64,000 nt of DNA from Pseudomonas sp. 2FG (lineage in GTDB: Bacteria > Pseudomonadota > Gammaproteobacteria > Pseudomonadales > Pseudomonadaceae). The notes beneath the pieces are model-generated. The model was not told the origin of the DNA. It saw only the letters and a list, made by a program, of their open reading frames with translations, and did no database searches. Positions within the stretch are counted from its first letter, which is position 1, and every line of letters starts with the position of its first letter. Position numbers and translations under genes: made by a program. Of the stretch, positions 44,597 through 54,140 are shown piece after piece. The DNA lies in assembly GCF_005502935.1 (NCBI RefSeq), contig NZ_SCMP01000005.1, forward strand, positions 1 through 64,000, read 5' to 3'.

Positions 44597-46465
44597 TCAG
44601 AACGACATGCTCATGAAAGCTGTAATGCTATTACCACTCCCATAGGAGCGAGCAAAAACGGAGGATGCATCCAGACCAAGCTTAATCGAATTGTCGACCG
44701 GCATACTGAATCCTGCATGCAACTTACCGTACAAATGATCTTCCTTATAGCCACCACCGCTGTTTATTATCAAGGACGGAGCATTTGTACTGAACGATGA
44801 GAGATCGCGCGATGTGCCTTCAAAATCATGTTCCGCTGTCAATGTAAGTGAGCCGAGAACTTGATGTCCAACGACGGAAAGGGCTCCTGCTGTGCGGATG
44901 CCAAGCGCCCCCGAAGATGATTCAATCCTTTGTTTATCGACGCCCAGAGTCAGTAAGCTGTCTCCTTGCTCGCGATAGGCGTCCACCTTTGTGTGCCCAT
45001 AGGTGAGTTGTGCTATCGGCCCCACCTTCATGTGGCGGATGTCAAAGAAATAACCACCACTCACGACTGCTGTTAGCGAGGTGCCTTTGGTATCCGCTGT
45101 TACACGGTCATATACCCCTGCGCGATCAATGCTGTAGTCATTCGTACCATAGGACAGAGCGGTATCGAAAAATATCGAATCTTGCTTGAAGGAGGAGAAG
45201 AGGCCCAACTGGTAGTTGTCCGACTCGATTTTTGCATCCAGGCCATCTTTTAATGTGGCTTGGTTTTGTTGATAGTTGCCTGCAATACCGAGCGTCCATT
45301 GCTGATTAAAGTGGTACGCGGCACCGACTGTAAGGGAGCGTACGTCTCCTTTATAACCGCCAACAGTCCCGCCGAGACTGCCTGATTCGGCATTGCGATT
45401 ATCTTGCCCAGCCGAAGCTTCGACGAATGGTGTGATTGAGTTTTGCTTATCAAACGACGCTACAGAGCTACTGTTCCATAGCATTCTTGCCATTAGACCG
45501 TCTGCAAAATATTTCGATGACGACTGACCAATGTCGGCCGTTGCAGGCAGTATCGACCGGGCGTTGATGATATTTGCAACATAGCGAGCAACAATTGTAT
45601 GAAATGAGTTTGTTAAGTGGATTGAATCAGCAAAAAGATATTGCTCTTGTCGCGATCGCGACAATCCCGCACCATCACATGCGATACCAACACCGCCGCA
45701 GATGCTATCGGAGGATAGCCAGTGAGTGAAACCATAGCGAGCTGGGTTGGCCTGGATCCGATCGAGCAAAGTCAAGGTGTCAAAGAAGTAGGTATTTACG
45801 CCCGGCGTATAGATATCTGCGTAGGCATCACGCAAGGCAATAGAGTAGCTGGATGCGAGGGACATAGCCGCCGCATCAGCGCCTAGCATCTGACCCATAT
45901 TAGACTTCGACAGATCATACGGTGCCAGCAAGACAAAATTTCTCATCCCCATGTTTCGGAGCGTTTCGATGCTGGTGCGGACATTGCCGGTAATGTAGTT
46001 AGTCAGCGCATCGGCAGGCGGCTGGTAGCCAATAGGTGGAGCTGCAATATTCAACGCCGGAATAGCGGCGGGAAGATATGCGGATGGCCAAATATCATTC
46101 GTTCCTATCCATAGGCCAACTAAGTCGTTAGAGTTCAGTGTGGTTCCGGAATTCAAAAAAGATACTGTCTGGAATTGCAATCCGGCATTTTGAATCGGAC
46201 TGCCAATAGATCCAGCTCCTGACTGCGCGCCAGCGACGGCATAGTTACTACTTGTCGAGGGAGAGTAGCTGGCGCCAACCAGGGGAGGTAACTGGTCTGC
46301 CCAGGTAGGTGTATTGTCCTGCGTGGCCCGTCCTAGCACGCAACAATCAGTTAAGCTATCACCAAGAAAGTAAAAATCCCCATAACCATCGGCTTTAACC
46401 GACGTGTTAAATATTGCCAGGCTGAATGTTAGTAAAGCCAATCCATTTTTATTCTTGTTTTTCAT
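44597..46465 (-). CDS. GDSL-type autotransporter esterase/lipase (EstA-like)
   Basis: 622 aa. Signal peptide (NGLALLTFSLAIFNTSVKADG), then the GDSL block FLGDSLTD (catalytic Ser), WIGTNDIW (block III), and DSIHLTNSFH with the block V Asp/His; the C-terminal ~280 residues form an autotransporter beta-barrel ending AFMSMSF (terminal Phe). It hydrolyses esters at the cell surface, like P. aeruginosa EstA, which is needed for rhamnolipid production and motility. DNA here is strikingly AT-richer than the surroundings, and an IS3 element abuts its 3' end, suggesting lateral acquisition. Confidence 0.93.
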   Translation of the reverse strand: MKNKNKNGLALLTFSLAIFNTSVKADGYGDFYFLGDSLTDCCVLGRATQDNTPTWADQLPPLVGASYSPSTSSNYAVAGAQSGAGSIGSPIQNAGLQFQTVSFLNSGTTLNSNDLVGLWIGTNDIWPSAYLPAAIPALNIAAPPIGYQPPADALTNYITGNVRTSIETLRNMGMRNFVLLAPYDLSKSNMGQMLGADAAAMSLASSYSIALRDAYADIYTPGVNTYFFDTLTLLDRIQANPARYGFTHWLSSDSICGGVGIACDGAGLSRSRQEQYLFADSIHLTNSFHTIVARYVANIINARSILPATADIGQSSSKYFADGLMARMLWNSSSVASFDKQNSITPFVEASAGQDNRNAESGSLGGTVGGYKGDVRSLTVGAAYHFNQQWTLGIAGNYQQNQATLKDGLDAKIESDNYQLGLFSSFKQDSIFFDTALSYGTNDYSIDRAGVYDRVTADTKGTSLTAVVSGGYFFDIRHMKVGPIAQLTYGHTKVDAYREQGDSLLTLGVDKQRIESSSGALGIRTAGALSVVGHQVLGSLTLTAEHDFEGTSRDLSSFSTNAPSLIINSGGGYKEDHLYGKLHAGFSMPVDNSIKLGLDASSVFARSYGSGNSITAFMSMSF

Positions 46466-46549
46466 TTATAACTCAACTTTGAGCTGGCGAAGAGTCGGGG
46501 CCCGCCCCCGTGCTAAGCATTTAGCTTCATCGAGGGTAAGTAGCGGGTT

Positions 46550-46930
46550 CTAATTCTGATGCTTTTTGCCGGGTTGTAAGTATTCAGTTAATCCTTGAAA
46601 CCACATCACCTCTACAAAGTCACCACGGATGACCAGATCCCCGCTTTGCAGACCTGCCAGAAAGGCTTCTTTACTATCTTTTGCAGACAAAATGGCGAAG
46701 CCCTTGGCGGCATCACTAAAAGTCATGGTGAATTTTGGGTTTCTAAATAACCCAGGAGAAGAAAAAATCCTGTCGTTGCTGATGGTGTAATAACGGCCGA
46801 CACCACCAACTGTTTTAATTTGAAATATCAGCTCTTTATCTTCGATGTACTTGGCGCAGGCAGGGTTGTTTTTTGCGGCCCTTTGCAGCAACTTGGTCAG
46901 GGCCCAGAGCAGGAGTTTGAATTTCAGCAT
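46550..46930 (-). CDS. SCP2-like lipid-binding domain protein, 126 aa
   Basis: The N-terminus is hydrophobic (MLKFKLLLWALTKLLQRAA), followed by a pattern resembling the SCP2 fold: ELIFQIKTVGGVGRYYTISNDRIFSSPGLFRNPKFTMTFSDAAKGFAILSAKDSKEAFLAGLQSGDLVIRGDFVEVMWFQGL. SCP2 domains bind sterols and fatty acyl chains. An AAGGTATAT site precedes ATG 46930. It is 84 bp upstream of the GDSL gene on the same strand and may be co-transcribed. Assignment is by pattern recall. Confidence 0.65.
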   Translation of the reverse strand: MLKFKLLLWALTKLLQRAAKNNPACAKYIEDKELIFQIKTVGGVGRYYTISNDRIFSSPGLFRNPKFTMTFSDAAKGFAILSAKDSKEAFLAGLQSGDLVIRGDFVEVMWFQGLTEYLQPGKKHQN

Positions 46931-47086
46931 TACAAATATACCTTCTGGCTGTACGCGATTAGTGCGGATTTCAGTGAGTCATGATTACGCTTGAGTGCAA
47001 GGCTCTCATGGCCTAAGCGCTAGCTTCATCCTTCGCCATTTGCGGCTCCTGCTCGCCAGGTTGGGAACAGGAGTTTTTACAGATTG

Positions 47087-47932
47087 TTACTCGTTAAGAA
47101 ACTGAATGGCGTGCTTTAAGAAGCGCTCAGGGCATTGGAATTGAGCGCCATGGCCGGCATCCGGATATAGAAACAGTTGGGCGTTAGGGATGTTCTGGGC
47201 CATGTACCAACAATTTATTGTAGGGACCATGACGTCATTAATGCCGTTAAGAATGAACGTCGGCTGCTTTATTTCGCGCAAATGAGCGAAAGGATCTTTT
47301 GGATCCAGCTTTGGCAAGTAATACATGTTTGCTTCGATCTGGGCCTGGATCACCTCGGGGGAGCTCGGTGGGTCTTGCTCCACGCGCAGATGACGGCGCT
47401 CCCAGAATTCGTGTCCGGCTTTTCTTGCAGCTTCAGATCGACCGAAAAACAGGAACAAGAAGTCCTCCAGAGTCGGAACCGGGCGCGGTGCTGCTTCCAG
47501 TACGCCAGGATCTGAGTCTGAATTGCCGCCTCGTGGCCCGGTGCCGAGCAGCATGAGTTTACGGACAAGCTCGGGATGACGTCGCGTGAGGTCTTGGGCC
47601 TGAAACCCGCCGAGCGAAAAACCCAATACATCGACTTTGGCAAGACCAAGTGCACGAATAACCGCAGCGGCGTCGTCGGCCATATGCTCAATTCGGTTGC
47701 GTGGCTTGCCGGAAGACGACGCAATCCCGCGGCCATTGTAGAGAATGACTTCACGCCCTGCGGCCAGACCATCGGTCATGAGCGGATCCCAGTGATCCAT
47801 TCCGCCACGGAAATGCTGGAGGAAGAACAATGGGGGTTGGTCAGTCGTAGTGTTGCCCCAGCGACGGTACGCGAATTTATCGCCATCGACTTCCACGAAG
47901 CGGGTTGGGGCGGTGAGGTGGGTATCGGTCAT
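47087..47932 (-). CDS. Alpha/beta hydrolase
   Basis: 281 aa, no signal peptide. Oxyanion region FFLQHFRGGMDHWDP, nucleophile elbow GFSLGGF (Ser at ~residue 105), acid in NGINDVMVP, and His in PDAGHGAQFQCPE. Resembles alpha/beta hydrolases acting on esters or haloalkane-like substrates; Cys following ('FQCPE') is unremarkable. Part of a minus-strand run (GMC3, GMC2, OYE, this, SCP2-like, GDSL) and so probably serves the same substrate class. Confidence 0.9.
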   Translation of the reverse strand: MTDTHLTAPTRFVEVDGDKFAYRRWGNTTTDQPPLFFLQHFRGGMDHWDPLMTDGLAAGREVILYNGRGIASSSGKPRNRIEHMADDAAAVIRALGLAKVDVLGFSLGGFQAQDLTRRHPELVRKLMLLGTGPRGGNSDSDPGVLEAAPRPVPTLEDFLFLFFGRSEAARKAGHEFWERRHLRVEQDPPSSPEVIQAQIEANMYYLPKLDPKDPFAHLREIKQPTFILNGINDVMVPTINCWYMAQNIPNAQLFLYPDAGHGAQFQCPERFLKHAIQFLNE

Positions 47933-48064
47933 GCTGGGGCCTTCTAGTTGGTTTTGTCAGGTTTTAAGTGAGAACCATATATGTTGCTGGCAAGGCTTAA
48001 GCCCGGACAGTAATTATGGCGACGCTCTTGTTGAGGGCACTCAGGCGAGCGTCGCGCAGTGGGC

Positions 48065-49327
48065 TTATGCCCGTAGGCGCCGCGTACGGAATGTGCCCCA
48101 GCCGCTTTTAAACACCGATTTTATTAAGGCCCACAGCCCGCTTTCGTTGGGGCGCGGGTCTCCGCCATTGGCGATTCGCTTGAGCTGCAGCGAGTACCAG
48201 AAGACTTCCATGATGGCCAGGCGGTCAATCTGCTTGATGCCCGTGATGATCTGGCGCACGCGCTGCGGGCTATCCCGTCCTTGCAGCAGGGCTGCAGGGG
48301 CTTCAGGGTCAATCGCCAATAGCCGTGCGAGACCAACGACATCAAGCGCTCCGGAGCGCAGCGCGGCGTTCATGCCAGCGGCACTGCGAAAGCCGCCGGT
48401 GACCATCAAGGGTACCTTCACCGAGCTGCGCACCTTCTCGGCAAACTCGAGGAAATAAGCCTCGCGCGCCACGGTGGATGCTTTCTTCTGTTCCTGCATC
48501 GTGCCACTCAGAGCAGGCGCCTCATAAGTCCCCCCCGAGATTTCGATCAGATCGATGCCCGCCTCGGCGAGTGCCTGGATCGTTTCCATGGATTCTTCTT
48601 CACTGAAACCGCCACGTTGGAAGTCAGACGAATTGAGCTTAATGGCGACGGTGAAATCGTCTCCGACCTGCTGACGAATTTCGGCATAAACGGCCAATAC
48701 GAAGCGACGGCGCTTTTCCGGGCTGCCGCCCCAGTCGTCAGTGCGTTTGTTGTGGTGCGGTGACAGGAACTGGTTGATCAAGTAGCCATGCGCACCATGG
48801 ATCTGCACGCCGCTAAAACCGGCTTTCTTGCAGATGGCGGCGCTACGGCCGAAGCGCTGGATGATGTCCTTGATCTCGGCAGTGGTGGCTTCGCGCGGAG
48901 TCTCGAACAGCGATGCCATGTCCTCGCGGAATGGAACGGCCGATGGGGCGAGATTGTTGACATTCAGACCTTTGGTCGCCTGCTTGCCGGGATGGTTGAG
49001 CTGAGCCCAGATGGTAGCCCCCTGGGATGTGGCTGCTCGCGCCCACTGCTGCAATACAGGCAGATCCGCTTCATCCTCGATCACCACGTTACCCGGCTCG
49101 CCCAGGGCGCGACGGTCGATCATCACGTTGCCCGTGATGATCAAGCCGAGGCCCGCTGCGGCCCAGCGTCGGTACAGCTCGACCAGCTTCAACGTCGGGC
49201 GATTGTGGTAGGTACCCAACGCCTCGCTCATGGCTGCCTTGGCAAGACGATTGCGCAGCACACTGCCGTTCGGGAGTTGCAAAGACTGGGTCAGCAGGGT
49301 TTTTTCAGGCGAGAAGGAATTAGGCAT
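48065..49327 (-). CDS. NADH:flavin oxidoreductase (old yellow enzyme family)
   Basis: 420 aa from ATG 49327. FMN TIM-barrel: LTQSLQLPNGSVLRNRLAKAAMSEAL, GLIITGNVMIDRRALGEPGNVV, WAQLNHPGKQATKG, FSGVQIHGAHGYLINQFLSPHHNKRTDDWGGS (HGAHGYL motif), VPLMVTGGFRS. Reduces enones or dienoyl compounds with NAD(P)H. A CTATAC-N5-GTATAG operator lies 84 bp upstream, suggesting co-regulation with DUF1302 module 2. Confidence 0.93.
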   Translation of the reverse strand: MPNSFSPEKTLLTQSLQLPNGSVLRNRLAKAAMSEALGTYHNRPTLKLVELYRRWAAAGLGLIITGNVMIDRRALGEPGNVVIEDEADLPVLQQWARAATSQGATIWAQLNHPGKQATKGLNVNNLAPSAVPFREDMASLFETPREATTAEIKDIIQRFGRSAAICKKAGFSGVQIHGAHGYLINQFLSPHHNKRTDDWGGSPEKRRRFVLAVYAEIRQQVGDDFTVAIKLNSSDFQRGGFSEEESMETIQALAEAGIDLIEISGGTYEAPALSGTMQEQKKASTVAREAYFLEFAEKVRSSVKVPLMVTGGFRSAAGMNAALRSGALDVVGLARLLAIDPEAPAALLQGRDSPQRVRQIITGIKQIDRLAIMEVFWYSLQLKRIANGGDPRPNESGLWALIKSVFKSGWGTFRTRRLRA

Positions 49328-49410
49328 GATGGGTTCTCGGAAATTTCGGGGCGAATGTTCATCTGCGCGGCAGGGTCGCAAGGCACTATATATTCAATGT
49401 ACTTCAAATG

Positions 49411-49427
49411 CTATACAAAATGTATAG
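49411..49427. promoter_or_regulatory. CTATAC-N5-GTATAG operator (upstream of OYE gene)
   Basis: CTATACAAAATGTATAG: perfect 6-bp arms, and ACT/AGT extends the symmetry by one more base on each side. Same motif as 39823 and 54709. It sits before the gene at 48065-49327 (minus strand). The rest of 49328-49626 has no gene. Confidence 0.75.
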
Positions 49428-49626
49428 TGTAGTGGCGGCAGCAGCTGGCAATGGGAGAGGATGCAGGGGCGTGGCATGCCGATCCGGATCGACGGATTCG
49501 TGTGATTCAGTGGAGTCTTGTCCGGTCCGGTTGCGAGACGTTCATGCCAGCGTAATTTGGGCTTCCAGGAATAGTGCGCCGGATCAGAAATGTACTGGCT
49601 ATGTCGATTCGCCACCGTTTCTATTC

Positions 49627-51246
49627 TCAAACGGGCGGCGTCGTCCTCGCAGGAATGTACGACATCGCGTGCTCGGTCAGCGCGGTAATGGTCAGGCTAG
49701 GGTTCACGCCCAGGTTGGCGCTGAGCATCGAGCTGTCGCAGACCAGCAGGTTCTTATAACCGTAGACACGGTTTTGCGCATCCATCACACCGCGCTCCGG
49801 CGAGTCCGCCATCGCGCAACCTCCCATGCAGTGTCCGGTGCCAGGCATGTTGAACAAGATATCGCTCTGAAGGCTGATGGGAATTCCACCTAGTGACTTA
49901 GCCCCTTTCTCCACAAAAGCAATCCCCTCCGGGATGATGGTAGGAATGGCAATCGGGCCGGCCTCCGAGCACAGCTGCATTGCGAACGGCCAATACCAGC
50001 GGCGCTTGAACCGCATGTTGAGTGAGGCATCCATCGTCTGCATCACCAGCAGCAAGATGGTCTGACGCGCAAAACCGATAGGGTTGTGCACGCGTAACGC
50101 ATTCAGCGGTTGTGTCAGCAGCGTCCATAGCCAGGTAAATAACCGAGTCCGCCCGGCGCGTCCGCCGCACAGCAAGGTCATCATCAGGCCTATCGCGTCA
50201 GAGCCTTCTGGGAAACGCCCTGCCTGGATGTGCGTGTGCTCGTCAACATAGACTCCTGAACCTACCGTCAGGCCGGGCGACATGCTCTTGTCTGTTGCGG
50301 GAAAGCGAACGCCGAGAAGGGATTCGGCATTGGTGTATACCCGGTTGCCGAGATCGTCACTGAGGCGCGGCAACGACCCGTTCTTCTTCAGCCGGAACAA
50401 CAATTCCGTCGTGCCCAACGACGATGCGGCAAAGACAACACCGCGGCAACGGAAGCTGCGCCGTCGCTTGTCGAAGTAGGAGGTCGAGCGCTCGGTGAAG
50501 ACCTCGTAACCATCACTACCGTCGTTTTTACCGTTAAGCGGCCGAACGTCCACCACCTTGGTCTCAGCAAAAATCTGGGCGCCCCGCTTTTCCGCGAGAT
50601 AGAGATAGTTCTTGTCGAGCGTGTTCTTAGCATTGTGTTTACAGCCAACCAAACAACCACCGCACCCGACGCAAGTTCCGCGCTCCGGACCTTCGCCGCC
50701 GAAATAAGGATCCGGATGGGTCTGGCCGCTGGTCTGGCCTTCGGGGGCAAAGAAGGTTGCTACACGGGCGTGGTAGAACGTATCGCCCACGCCTTGCAAA
50801 TCCGCCATTCTCTTGAGTCGCAAGTCGGCCTCACCGAGAATCTTGTTCTCGGTGACGCCTAGCATTTTTTCCGCTGTGGCGTAATGCTGCGGCATGATCT
50901 GCTTCCAGTCCTTCAGGCCGGCCCAAGGGCCCTCGTCCCACACCTTGTCGGGCGCCGGTAGCAGAACATTGCCGTAGGTGATGGAGCCTCCACCGACTGC
51001 GTTCCCGCACATGACAAGCACATGGCGAAACAAGCGAATGTTGTAGAAGCCGAACATTTTCAAACCAGGTCGCCACACCCAGCGACGCGCATCCCAGTTG
51101 GATTTGGGAAAATCCTCGGCCGTCCAGCGGCGGCCCAACTCCATCACTGCGACGGAATAGCCCTTTTCTGTCAGTCGGCACGCAGACACACTGCCTCCAA
51201 AGCCGGAGCCGATGACGATATAGTCGAAATCGTAGGGCAGATTCAT
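49627..51246 (-). CDS. GMC-family FAD oxidoreductase (paralogue 2)
   Basis: 539 aa from ATG 51246 with GAGGAG. FAD loop GSGFGGSVSACRLTEKGYSVAVMELGRRW at 13-41; VGGGSITYGN; and C192-x2-C195-x2-C198-x3-C202 (TCVGCGGCLVGC) matching the cluster in the GMC at 21929. C-terminal TGHCMGGCAMADSPERGVMD and NLGVNPSLTITALTEHAM. Cholesterol-oxidase-like group. Very similar to the gene at 51314 (tandem duplication), and probably co-transcribed with it (67-bp gap). Confidence 0.92.
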   Translation of the reverse strand: MNLPYDFDYIVIGSGFGGSVSACRLTEKGYSVAVMELGRRWTAEDFPKSNWDARRWVWRPGLKMFGFYNIRLFRHVLVMCGNAVGGGSITYGNVLLPAPDKVWDEGPWAGLKDWKQIMPQHYATAEKMLGVTENKILGEADLRLKRMADLQGVGDTFYHARVATFFAPEGQTSGQTHPDPYFGGEGPERGTCVGCGGCLVGCKHNAKNTLDKNYLYLAEKRGAQIFAETKVVDVRPLNGKNDGSDGYEVFTERSTSYFDKRRRSFRCRGVVFAASSLGTTELLFRLKKNGSLPRLSDDLGNRVYTNAESLLGVRFPATDKSMSPGLTVGSGVYVDEHTHIQAGRFPEGSDAIGLMMTLLCGGRAGRTRLFTWLWTLLTQPLNALRVHNPIGFARQTILLLVMQTMDASLNMRFKRRWYWPFAMQLCSEAGPIAIPTIIPEGIAFVEKGAKSLGGIPISLQSDILFNMPGTGHCMGGCAMADSPERGVMDAQNRVYGYKNLLVCDSSMLSANLGVNPSLTITALTEHAMSYIPARTTPPV

Positions 51247-51313
51247 CGCGGGCTCCTCGGTGATACGGTCAGTGTTGTTGATGTGTGAGTGGTGAGTTCC
51301 CATTGGCTCGGCT

Positions 51314-52960
51314 CTAATCAATCGCGCCGTGTAGCTCTTTCAATTTGAGTCTGTTCTGCGCATCTTTCGCCGGGATGTACGACATGGCGTGCTCGGTCAG
51401 CGCGGTAATGGTCAGGCTCGGATTCACGCCCAAGTTGGCGCTGAGCATCGAGCCGTCACAGACCAGTAGGTTCTGATAGCCGAACACGCGGCTTTGCACG
51501 TCCATCACGCCGCGCGCAGGTGAGTCCGCCATCGCGCAGCCGCCCATGCAGTGCGCCGTGGTGGGAATGTTGAAGAGGATCTCGGTCAACATGGTCGTGG
51601 CTATGCCACCCAGTGCCTTGGCGCCCTTTTCAGCAAATGCGTTGGCCTCGGGGATGAAGGTGGGAATGGGACCGCCCTCGCTGCCAAGTTGTTTTGTGAA
51701 CGGCCAATACCAGCGGCGCTTGAATCGCATGCTGAGTGATGCGTCCGCCGTCTGCATCACCAGCAATAGCATGGTCTGACGCGCAAAGCCGATAGGGTTG
51801 TGTACGTGCAGTGCTTGCAGTGGATGCTTGAGCAGTGTCCACAGCCAGGTAAAAATCCGCGTCCATCCGGCACGCCCACCGCACAGCAAGGTCATCATTA
51901 GGCCTATCGCGTCGGAGCCTTCCGGGTAGCGGACGACGCCAATGTGCGTGCGCTCATCGAGATAGAAACTGCCGCCACCTGCCAGGCCTGGTGACATACT
52001 CTTGTCCGTTGCAGGAAAACGTATGCCAATAAGGGACTCCGCATTGGTGCGCACGCGGTTGCCGAGGTCGTTACTGATGCGTGGCAACGATCCGTTTTGC
52101 TTGAGCCGGAACAGCAACTCCATCGTGCCCAGCGACGACGCGGCGAAGATCACGCCGCGGCAGCGGAAGCTGCGGCGCTGCTTGTCGAACCAAGAGGTTG
52201 AGCACTCGGTGAAGACTTCGTAACCGTCGCTCCCATCCTCTTTACCGTTGAGCGGCCGTACATCCACCACCTTGGTTTCGGCAAAAACCTGGGCGCCACG
52301 TTTTTCCGCGAGATAAAGGTAGTTCTTGTCGAGTGTGTTCTTGGCGTTGTGCTTGCAGCCCATCATGCAGCCGCCGCAACCAGTACAGGTTCCTCGCTCC
52401 GGGCCCTCACCTCCGAAGTAGGGATCCGGGTAGGTCTTGCCGCCTTCCTCGCCAGGGGGGGCGAAGAAGGTTCCTACACGTGGCGCATGGAAGGTGTCGC
52501 CTACGCCCTGCAGATCCGCCATTTTCTTGAGGCGCAGATCGGCCTCGCCCATGATCTGGCTTTCAGTCACGCCGAGCATTTTTTCTGCCATGGCGTAGTG
52601 CTGGGGCATGATTCGTTTCCAGTCGGCCAGGCCTGCCCAAGAGCCTTCATCCCATACGCTATCGGGCGGCGTTAACAAGGCATTGGCGTAGGTGATGGAT
52701 CCTCCGCCGACCGCATTGCCACTTACGATCATGGCGTGGCGAAACAGGCGCATGTTGTAGAAACCGAACATTTTCAGGCCAGGTCGCCACATCCAGCGGC
52801 GAGTGTCCCAGTTGGACTTTGGGAAGTCCTCAGCCGTCCAGCGTCGGCCCATCTCCATCACGCCAACGGAATAGCCTTTTTCTGTCAGTCGGTAGGCGGA
52901 CACGCTACCGCCGAAACCTGAGCCGATGATGATGTAGTCGAAATCGTAAGGGGGATTCAT
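51314..52960 (-). CDS. GMC-family FAD oxidoreductase (paralogue 3)
   Basis: 548 aa from ATG 52960. Same layout as its neighbour: GSGFGGSVSAYRLTEKGYSVGVMEMGRRW, the Cx2Cx2Cx3C cluster TCTGCGGCMMGC (about 192-202), GAHCMGGCAMADSPARGVMD-like C-terminal block (here TAHCMGGCAMADSPARG). First gene of the minus-strand run. A 17-codon frame with its own ribosome-binding site (52957-53010) overlaps its start by ATGA, hinting at translational coupling. Confidence 0.92.
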   Translation of the reverse strand: MNPPYDFDYIIIGSGFGGSVSAYRLTEKGYSVGVMEMGRRWTAEDFPKSNWDTRRWMWRPGLKMFGFYNMRLFRHAMIVSGNAVGGGSITYANALLTPPDSVWDEGSWAGLADWKRIMPQHYAMAEKMLGVTESQIMGEADLRLKKMADLQGVGDTFHAPRVGTFFAPPGEEGGKTYPDPYFGGEGPERGTCTGCGGCMMGCKHNAKNTLDKNYLYLAEKRGAQVFAETKVVDVRPLNGKEDGSDGYEVFTECSTSWFDKQRRSFRCRGVIFAASSLGTMELLFRLKQNGSLPRISNDLGNRVRTNAESLIGIRFPATDKSMSPGLAGGGSFYLDERTHIGVVRYPEGSDAIGLMMTLLCGGRAGWTRIFTWLWTLLKHPLQALHVHNPIGFARQTMLLLVMQTADASLSMRFKRRWYWPFTKQLGSEGGPIPTFIPEANAFAEKGAKALGGIATTMLTEILFNIPTTAHCMGGCAMADSPARGVMDVQSRVFGYQNLLVCDGSMLSANLGVNPSLTITALTEHAMSYIPAKDAQNRLKLKELHGAID

Positions 52961-53010
52961 TGTGCAATCCTCAGGCCGGTGTTAAGTACAAGCGTGAAAA
53001 AACTGGACAT
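52957..53010 (-). CDS. Candidate 17-aa leader peptide
   Basis: On the minus strand AAGGAGACGCCAC is followed by ATG 53010, encoding MSSFFTLVLNTGLRIAQ. Its TGA overlaps the ATG of GMC paralogue 3 (52958-52960). The ribosome-binding site here is far better than that directly before the GMC ATG (GAGG, CAATG). It could be a leader that couples translation; no homologue is known to me. Confidence 0.4.
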   Translation of the reverse strand: MSSFFTLVLNTGLRIAQ

Positions 53011-53480
53011 GTGGCGTCTCCTTATTCTTGTAGGGGGCAATCACTATTGTGAGCGGCTACTGCTCGGCGGGTTGCCTGCGAAAAGCCAGGCTCCTATGCG
53101 GTTTGCTGAACACAGGTCCTCCAGCGAGCAGCAACGGGCTCAAGTAGGTAACGCCAAATGAGTGGGGTGGGCTGCGTCGCGGATGTTTGACCGCCGCTGG
53201 GGGGCGAGGCAGGCAAGGCGGCCCCGTGCCAGGGGCGGCGCTACAACATCGATTTGATATGCCGCGCCGACCGGGACCGGGCTGTGGGGAATGGAAACTT
53301 TCCGAAGCGCAGACGTGACGGTGAAGTCAGATACCGGCAGCGGTGCCCGGCAGAGCGCGGCTATGTCGTATGGCGCGCTGCCAGTGACGGGACGTAGATG
53401 ATTGAGCCTGTCCTGCCCATGCATAGTTGCCCGCCCCCAATGCTCAGGGCGGCAGAGGAGATTGGGGCGGGAGGGAGGTC
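53011..53480. other. Gene-free interval
   Basis: About 470 bp of GC-rich sequence between the HxlR gene stop and the GMC operon. An open frame on the minus strand overlaps and extends into the HxlR gene out of phase; it has no start signal and atypical composition, so it is not annotated. It must contain the promoter of the GMC operon. Confidence 0.4.
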
Positions 53481-54140
53481 TTAGGGCGTGTATTCGAGGA
53501 CGTTGAATACCCGCGTAAACGCGGGTCGATCCCCTTGCAGCAGTGTTGCGTGGCGCTCGCGCAGTGCGCGTGATGGGCTGAGCTCGCCTAGCACCAAGGC
53601 TATGAAGGTATCTATGTCGCACTGAATCTTGACGTCGGCGGGCTCTGCGCTCGGGCCGGATCGAGCCAGCAGAGTCCCGTTGTCCACCTGGATATGGAAG
53701 ACTTCTGTGCCGACTTGGAACTCGTAGGATTCGTGCAGCCCGGCGCTTGCCGCCGGATCGTTCGAGCCCGTTAGGCAAAGTGCAATGAGCTCTGCGCGCG
53801 CGCTGGCTGGGTCGATCCGTTCGTCGACCGGTAGAGAGAGCCCCCAGAACCCCAGCGAGATGAGCGGCTTGCGGAGTTGCTCGCCCAGCTCTGTCAGCTC
53901 GTAAGCTGGGGTGGCCGGAGACGTCCCCTGCATGGCCTGTCGAATGACGCCGTTCTCCACCAACATGGCCAGACGCTCGGACAACCGATTCGTTCCCATG
54001 GCCGGCAGAGTTGCGAGCAGCTCCTTGAATCGCTTCGGCCCCAAGAGGAACTCGCGAATGAGGAGGAGCGTCCAGCGATCTCCCAGTACGTCTAGCGACC
54101 GGGCTATTGGACAAAGTTGACCGTAAGTTTTGTTGGGCAT
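53481..54140 (-). CDS. HxlR-family regulator fused to an SCP2-like domain
   Basis: 219 aa. N-terminal HxlR winged helix (~5-100): YGQLCPIARSLDVLGDRWTLLLIREFLLGPKRFKELLATLPAMGTNRLSERLAMLVENGVI. The C-terminal ~100 residues (YEFQVGTEVFHIQVDNGTLLAR ... ADVKIQCDIDTFIALVLGELSPSRALRERHATLLQGDRPAFTRVFNVLEY) have the SCP2 lipid-binding pattern. A regulator with its own lipid-sensing domain fits a hydrophobic-substrate pathway. It could act at the CTATAC-N5-GTATAG sites at 39823, 49411 and 54709 (inference). The start has only a weak binding site. Confidence 0.88.
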   Translation of the reverse strand: MPNKTYGQLCPIARSLDVLGDRWTLLLIREFLLGPKRFKELLATLPAMGTNRLSERLAMLVENGVIRQAMQGTSPATPAYELTELGEQLRKPLISLGFWGLSLPVDERIDPASARAELIALCLTGSNDPAASAGLHESYEFQVGTEVFHIQVDNGTLLARSGPSAEPADVKIQCDIDTFIALVLGELSPSRALRERHATLLQGDRPAFTRVFNVLEYTP

